Assembly: GCA_937951455.1 (NCBI GenBank)
Contig: CALFBU010000292.1
Span: 1-9,534 of the forward strand
DNA from: an uncultured Rhizobiaceae group bacterium
GTDB taxonomy: Bacteria > Pseudomonadota > Alphaproteobacteria > Rhizobiales > Rhizobiaceae
Direction of reading: 5' to 3'
DNA: 9,534 nucleotides
Below are positions 7,987 to 9,534 of the stretch, piece after piece (positions within the stretch are counted from its first letter, which is position 1; each line of letters starts with the position of its first letter). The notes beneath the pieces are model-generated. The model saw only the letters and a list, made by a program, of their open reading frames with translations, was not told the DNA's origin and did not search any database. The translations under genes and the position numbers were made by a program.

Positions 7987-9534
7987 ATGAAAACGCAAAC
8001 AGACGTAGTGGTAATTGGCGGCGGAATTGCAGGCTGTTCTACAATCTATCATCTTACCCAAGAGGGCATCACCGATTGCATGTTACTGGAGCGTGATGAA
8101 CTTACATCCGGCACGACCTGGCACTCTGCAGCACAAGTAACAAACTTCGGCGGCAACCAAACCATGGTTGGCCTCAAAACGCATTCGATCAATCTGTATA
8201 AAGAGCTTGCGGATGATCCTGAGTATCCAATCAATTATCACCACGCGACAGGCGGTCTGCGTCTGGCGACCAAACAAGATCATATAGACGGCTACAATCA
8301 CTTCCTTTCCATGGCAAAAGGCATGGGCGTTGAATTTGAACTGATCGACCCAGACGAATGTCAGCGCCGCCATCCGATTATTTCAAAAGACGGTCTGCTC
8401 GGCGCGCTTTGGGATCCGCTGGACGGCGACATTGATCCGGCACAACTTTGTCAGGCATTGGCAAGACGTGCCAGAAAAGCAGGCGCAGAAGTCCATCGCT
8501 TTACGCCTGTGACAGCGCTTACCCAAAAGCCAGATGACAGCTGGATTGTCCATACGGACAAAGGCGATATTCATTGTCAATCCATCGTCAATGCAGGCGG
8601 ATACCGCTGTAACGAAGTCGGCAAAATGATGGGCGTTGAACACCCTGTTGCTTCAATGGAACACCAATACATGCTGACCGAAACGCTTCCTGAAATTGAA
8701 GCGCTTGCAGAGACACACGGCGAAGACTTCCGCTCACCGCTCATTCGCTGTCCTGAAGCGGACTTCTACCAACGCGCAGAAAAGAAAGGCTTGCTCATCG
8801 GTTTCTACGAACAGGATTGTAAAACCTGGGGACTGGACGGCATCGATCCAAACTTTGTAAACGCGCTTTGCCCCGATGATCTTGATCGTGTGGTTGATGT
8901 AATGGAAGGCGCCTTCCACCGCATCCCATGCTTGGAAACAGCTGGCATTAAATCCGTCATCAATGGTCCAATCACCTATACACCCGATGGCCTGCCGCTG
9001 GTTGGCAAAATTCCTGGCAAGCGCAATGCCTATTGTATTACGGGTCTTCGTGCTGGGCTTGGCGAAGGCGGCGGCCATGGCTGGTTGCTTGCACAAATCA
9101 TCGCGCATGGCGAAGCCTGTTATGATACCTGGTGCCTAGACCCGCGCCGCTTCACACAGTATGCGACGCAGGAATATACAGCCCTGAAAGCCATTGAAGA
9201 TTATCAGAATGAGTTCCGTTTCCACATGCCGCATGAGCATCGTCCTGCAGGTCGATTGGCAAAAGTAACGCCGTTATATTCTACACTCAAAAACGCAGGC
9301 GCACATTTTGCTACCGTTAACGGCTGGGAGCGTCTGGACTACATCATGCCTTCATCCGATTTTGAAGAAAACCTGTCCTTCCATTTCAACAATGTGGATG
9401 ATCTGGTTGCGAAAGAAGTTGAGCTTGTTCAAACCAAAGTCGGCCTGACAGAAGTAAACGGCTTTAACCGTTTTGAAATCACAGGCAAGGATGCACACGA
9501 TTGGCTGGATGGCATCATGTGTTCCCGCGTTACC
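7987..9534 (+). CDS. FAD-dependent dimethylglycine/sarcosine dehydrogenase-like protein with GcvT-type domain (cut by window edge)
   Basis: The first 516 residues of a flavoprotein of the dimethylglycine/sarcosine dehydrogenase family, usually about 800-850 residues, which oxidatively removes N-methyl groups and delivers them to tetrahydrofolate. The Rossmann FAD motif is VVVIGGGIAGCS (7-18). TSGTTWHSAA (40-49) contains His46 at the position where relatives carry covalently bound FAD. The oxidoreductase domain ends near GLGEGGGHGWLLAQIIAHGE (358-377). A linker with GRLAKVTPLYSTLKNAGAHF (420-439) and NGWERLDY leads into the start of a GcvT-like folate domain (VGLTEVNGFNRFEITGKDAH), cut at the window end. 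GGGAG lies 8 bases before the ATG at 7987. It follows the LysR gene and lies near the MttB-family gene. The exact substrate is not determinable; dimethylglycine or sarcosine is the leading guess. Confidence 0.9.
   Translation, partial: MKTQTDVVVIGGGIAGCSTIYHLTQEGITDCMLLERDELTSGTTWHSAAQVTNFGGNQTMVGLKTHSINLYKELADDPEYPINYHHATGGLRLATKQDHIDGYNHFLSMAKGMGVEFELIDPDECQRRHPIISKDGLLGALWDPLDGDIDPAQLCQALARRARKAGAEVHRFTPVTALTQKPDDSWIVHTDKGDIHCQSIVNAGGYRCNEVGKMMGVEHPVASMEHQYMLTETLPEIEALAETHGEDFRSPLIRCPEADFYQRAEKKGLLIGFYEQDCKTWGLDGIDPNFVNALCPDDLDRVVDVMEGAFHRIPCLETAGIKSVINGPITYTPDGLPLVGKIPGKRNAYCITGLRAGLGEGGGHGWLLAQIIAHGEACYDTWCLDPRRFTQYATQEYTALKAIEDYQNEFRFHMPHEHRPAGRLAKVTPLYSTLKNAGAHFATVNGWERLDYIMPSSDFEENLSFHFNNVDDLVAKEVELVQTKVGLTEVNGFNRFEITGKDAHDWLDGIMCSRVT

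Noticed and set aside
7982..7990. Mini-frame ATG-AGA-TGA overlapping the dehydrogenase start
   Set aside because: Two codons only, with a spacing of 3 bases to GGGAG; probably chance, though it could slightly affect initiation.
8734..9108. Long minus-strand frame opposite the dehydrogenase-like gene
   Set aside because: It lies wholly inside a well-supported flavoprotein gene and has no recognisable domain or start signal.

Overview
The window looks like chromosomal DNA of an alphaproteobacterium, most likely Hyphomicrobiales (Rhizobiales), with moderate base composition (below about 50% GC by eye). Three things point there. The gene order rplU-rpmA-GNAT-obgE-proB-proA is the usual one in that order. 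L21 carries the long alanine/lysine-rich tail with a helix-hairpin-helix end. A BA14K-type small secreted protein lies next door. I cannot name the species.

Positions 1-4640 hold a minus-strand housekeeping block read right to left. A CTTGAC/CTATAT promoter (4603-4632) serves rplU (L21) and rpmA (L27), which end at a rho-independent terminator (3418-3445). Immediately beyond it come a GNAT acetyltransferase, the ribosome-assembly GTPase obgE, and the proline genes proB and proA. obgE/proB and proB/proA overlap by 7 and 8 bases, which suggests translational coupling. proA runs off the left edge.

Positions 4640-5280 hold an AT-rich intergenic stretch with several inverted and direct repeats, then a plus-strand gene for a 114-residue exported BA14K-like protein. 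It ends at a strong hairpin terminator shared with the convergent gene to its right.

Positions 5282-9534 hold an apparent methylamine/betaine catabolic module. It comprises an MttB-family methyltransferase without pyrrolysine (minus strand), a divergent LysR-type regulator, and a FAD-dependent dimethylglycine/sarcosine dehydrogenase-like enzyme fused to a GcvT-type folate domain and cut by the right edge. My inference is that MttB demethylates a quaternary amine such as glycine betaine onto a corrinoid protein, the flavoenzyme oxidises the resulting N-methylated amine and passes one-carbon units to tetrahydrofolate, and the LysR protein controls both. No corrinoid protein or corrinoid:folate methyltransferase is visible here, so the pathway is incomplete in this window. 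I see no mobile element, CRISPR array, tRNA or rRNA.
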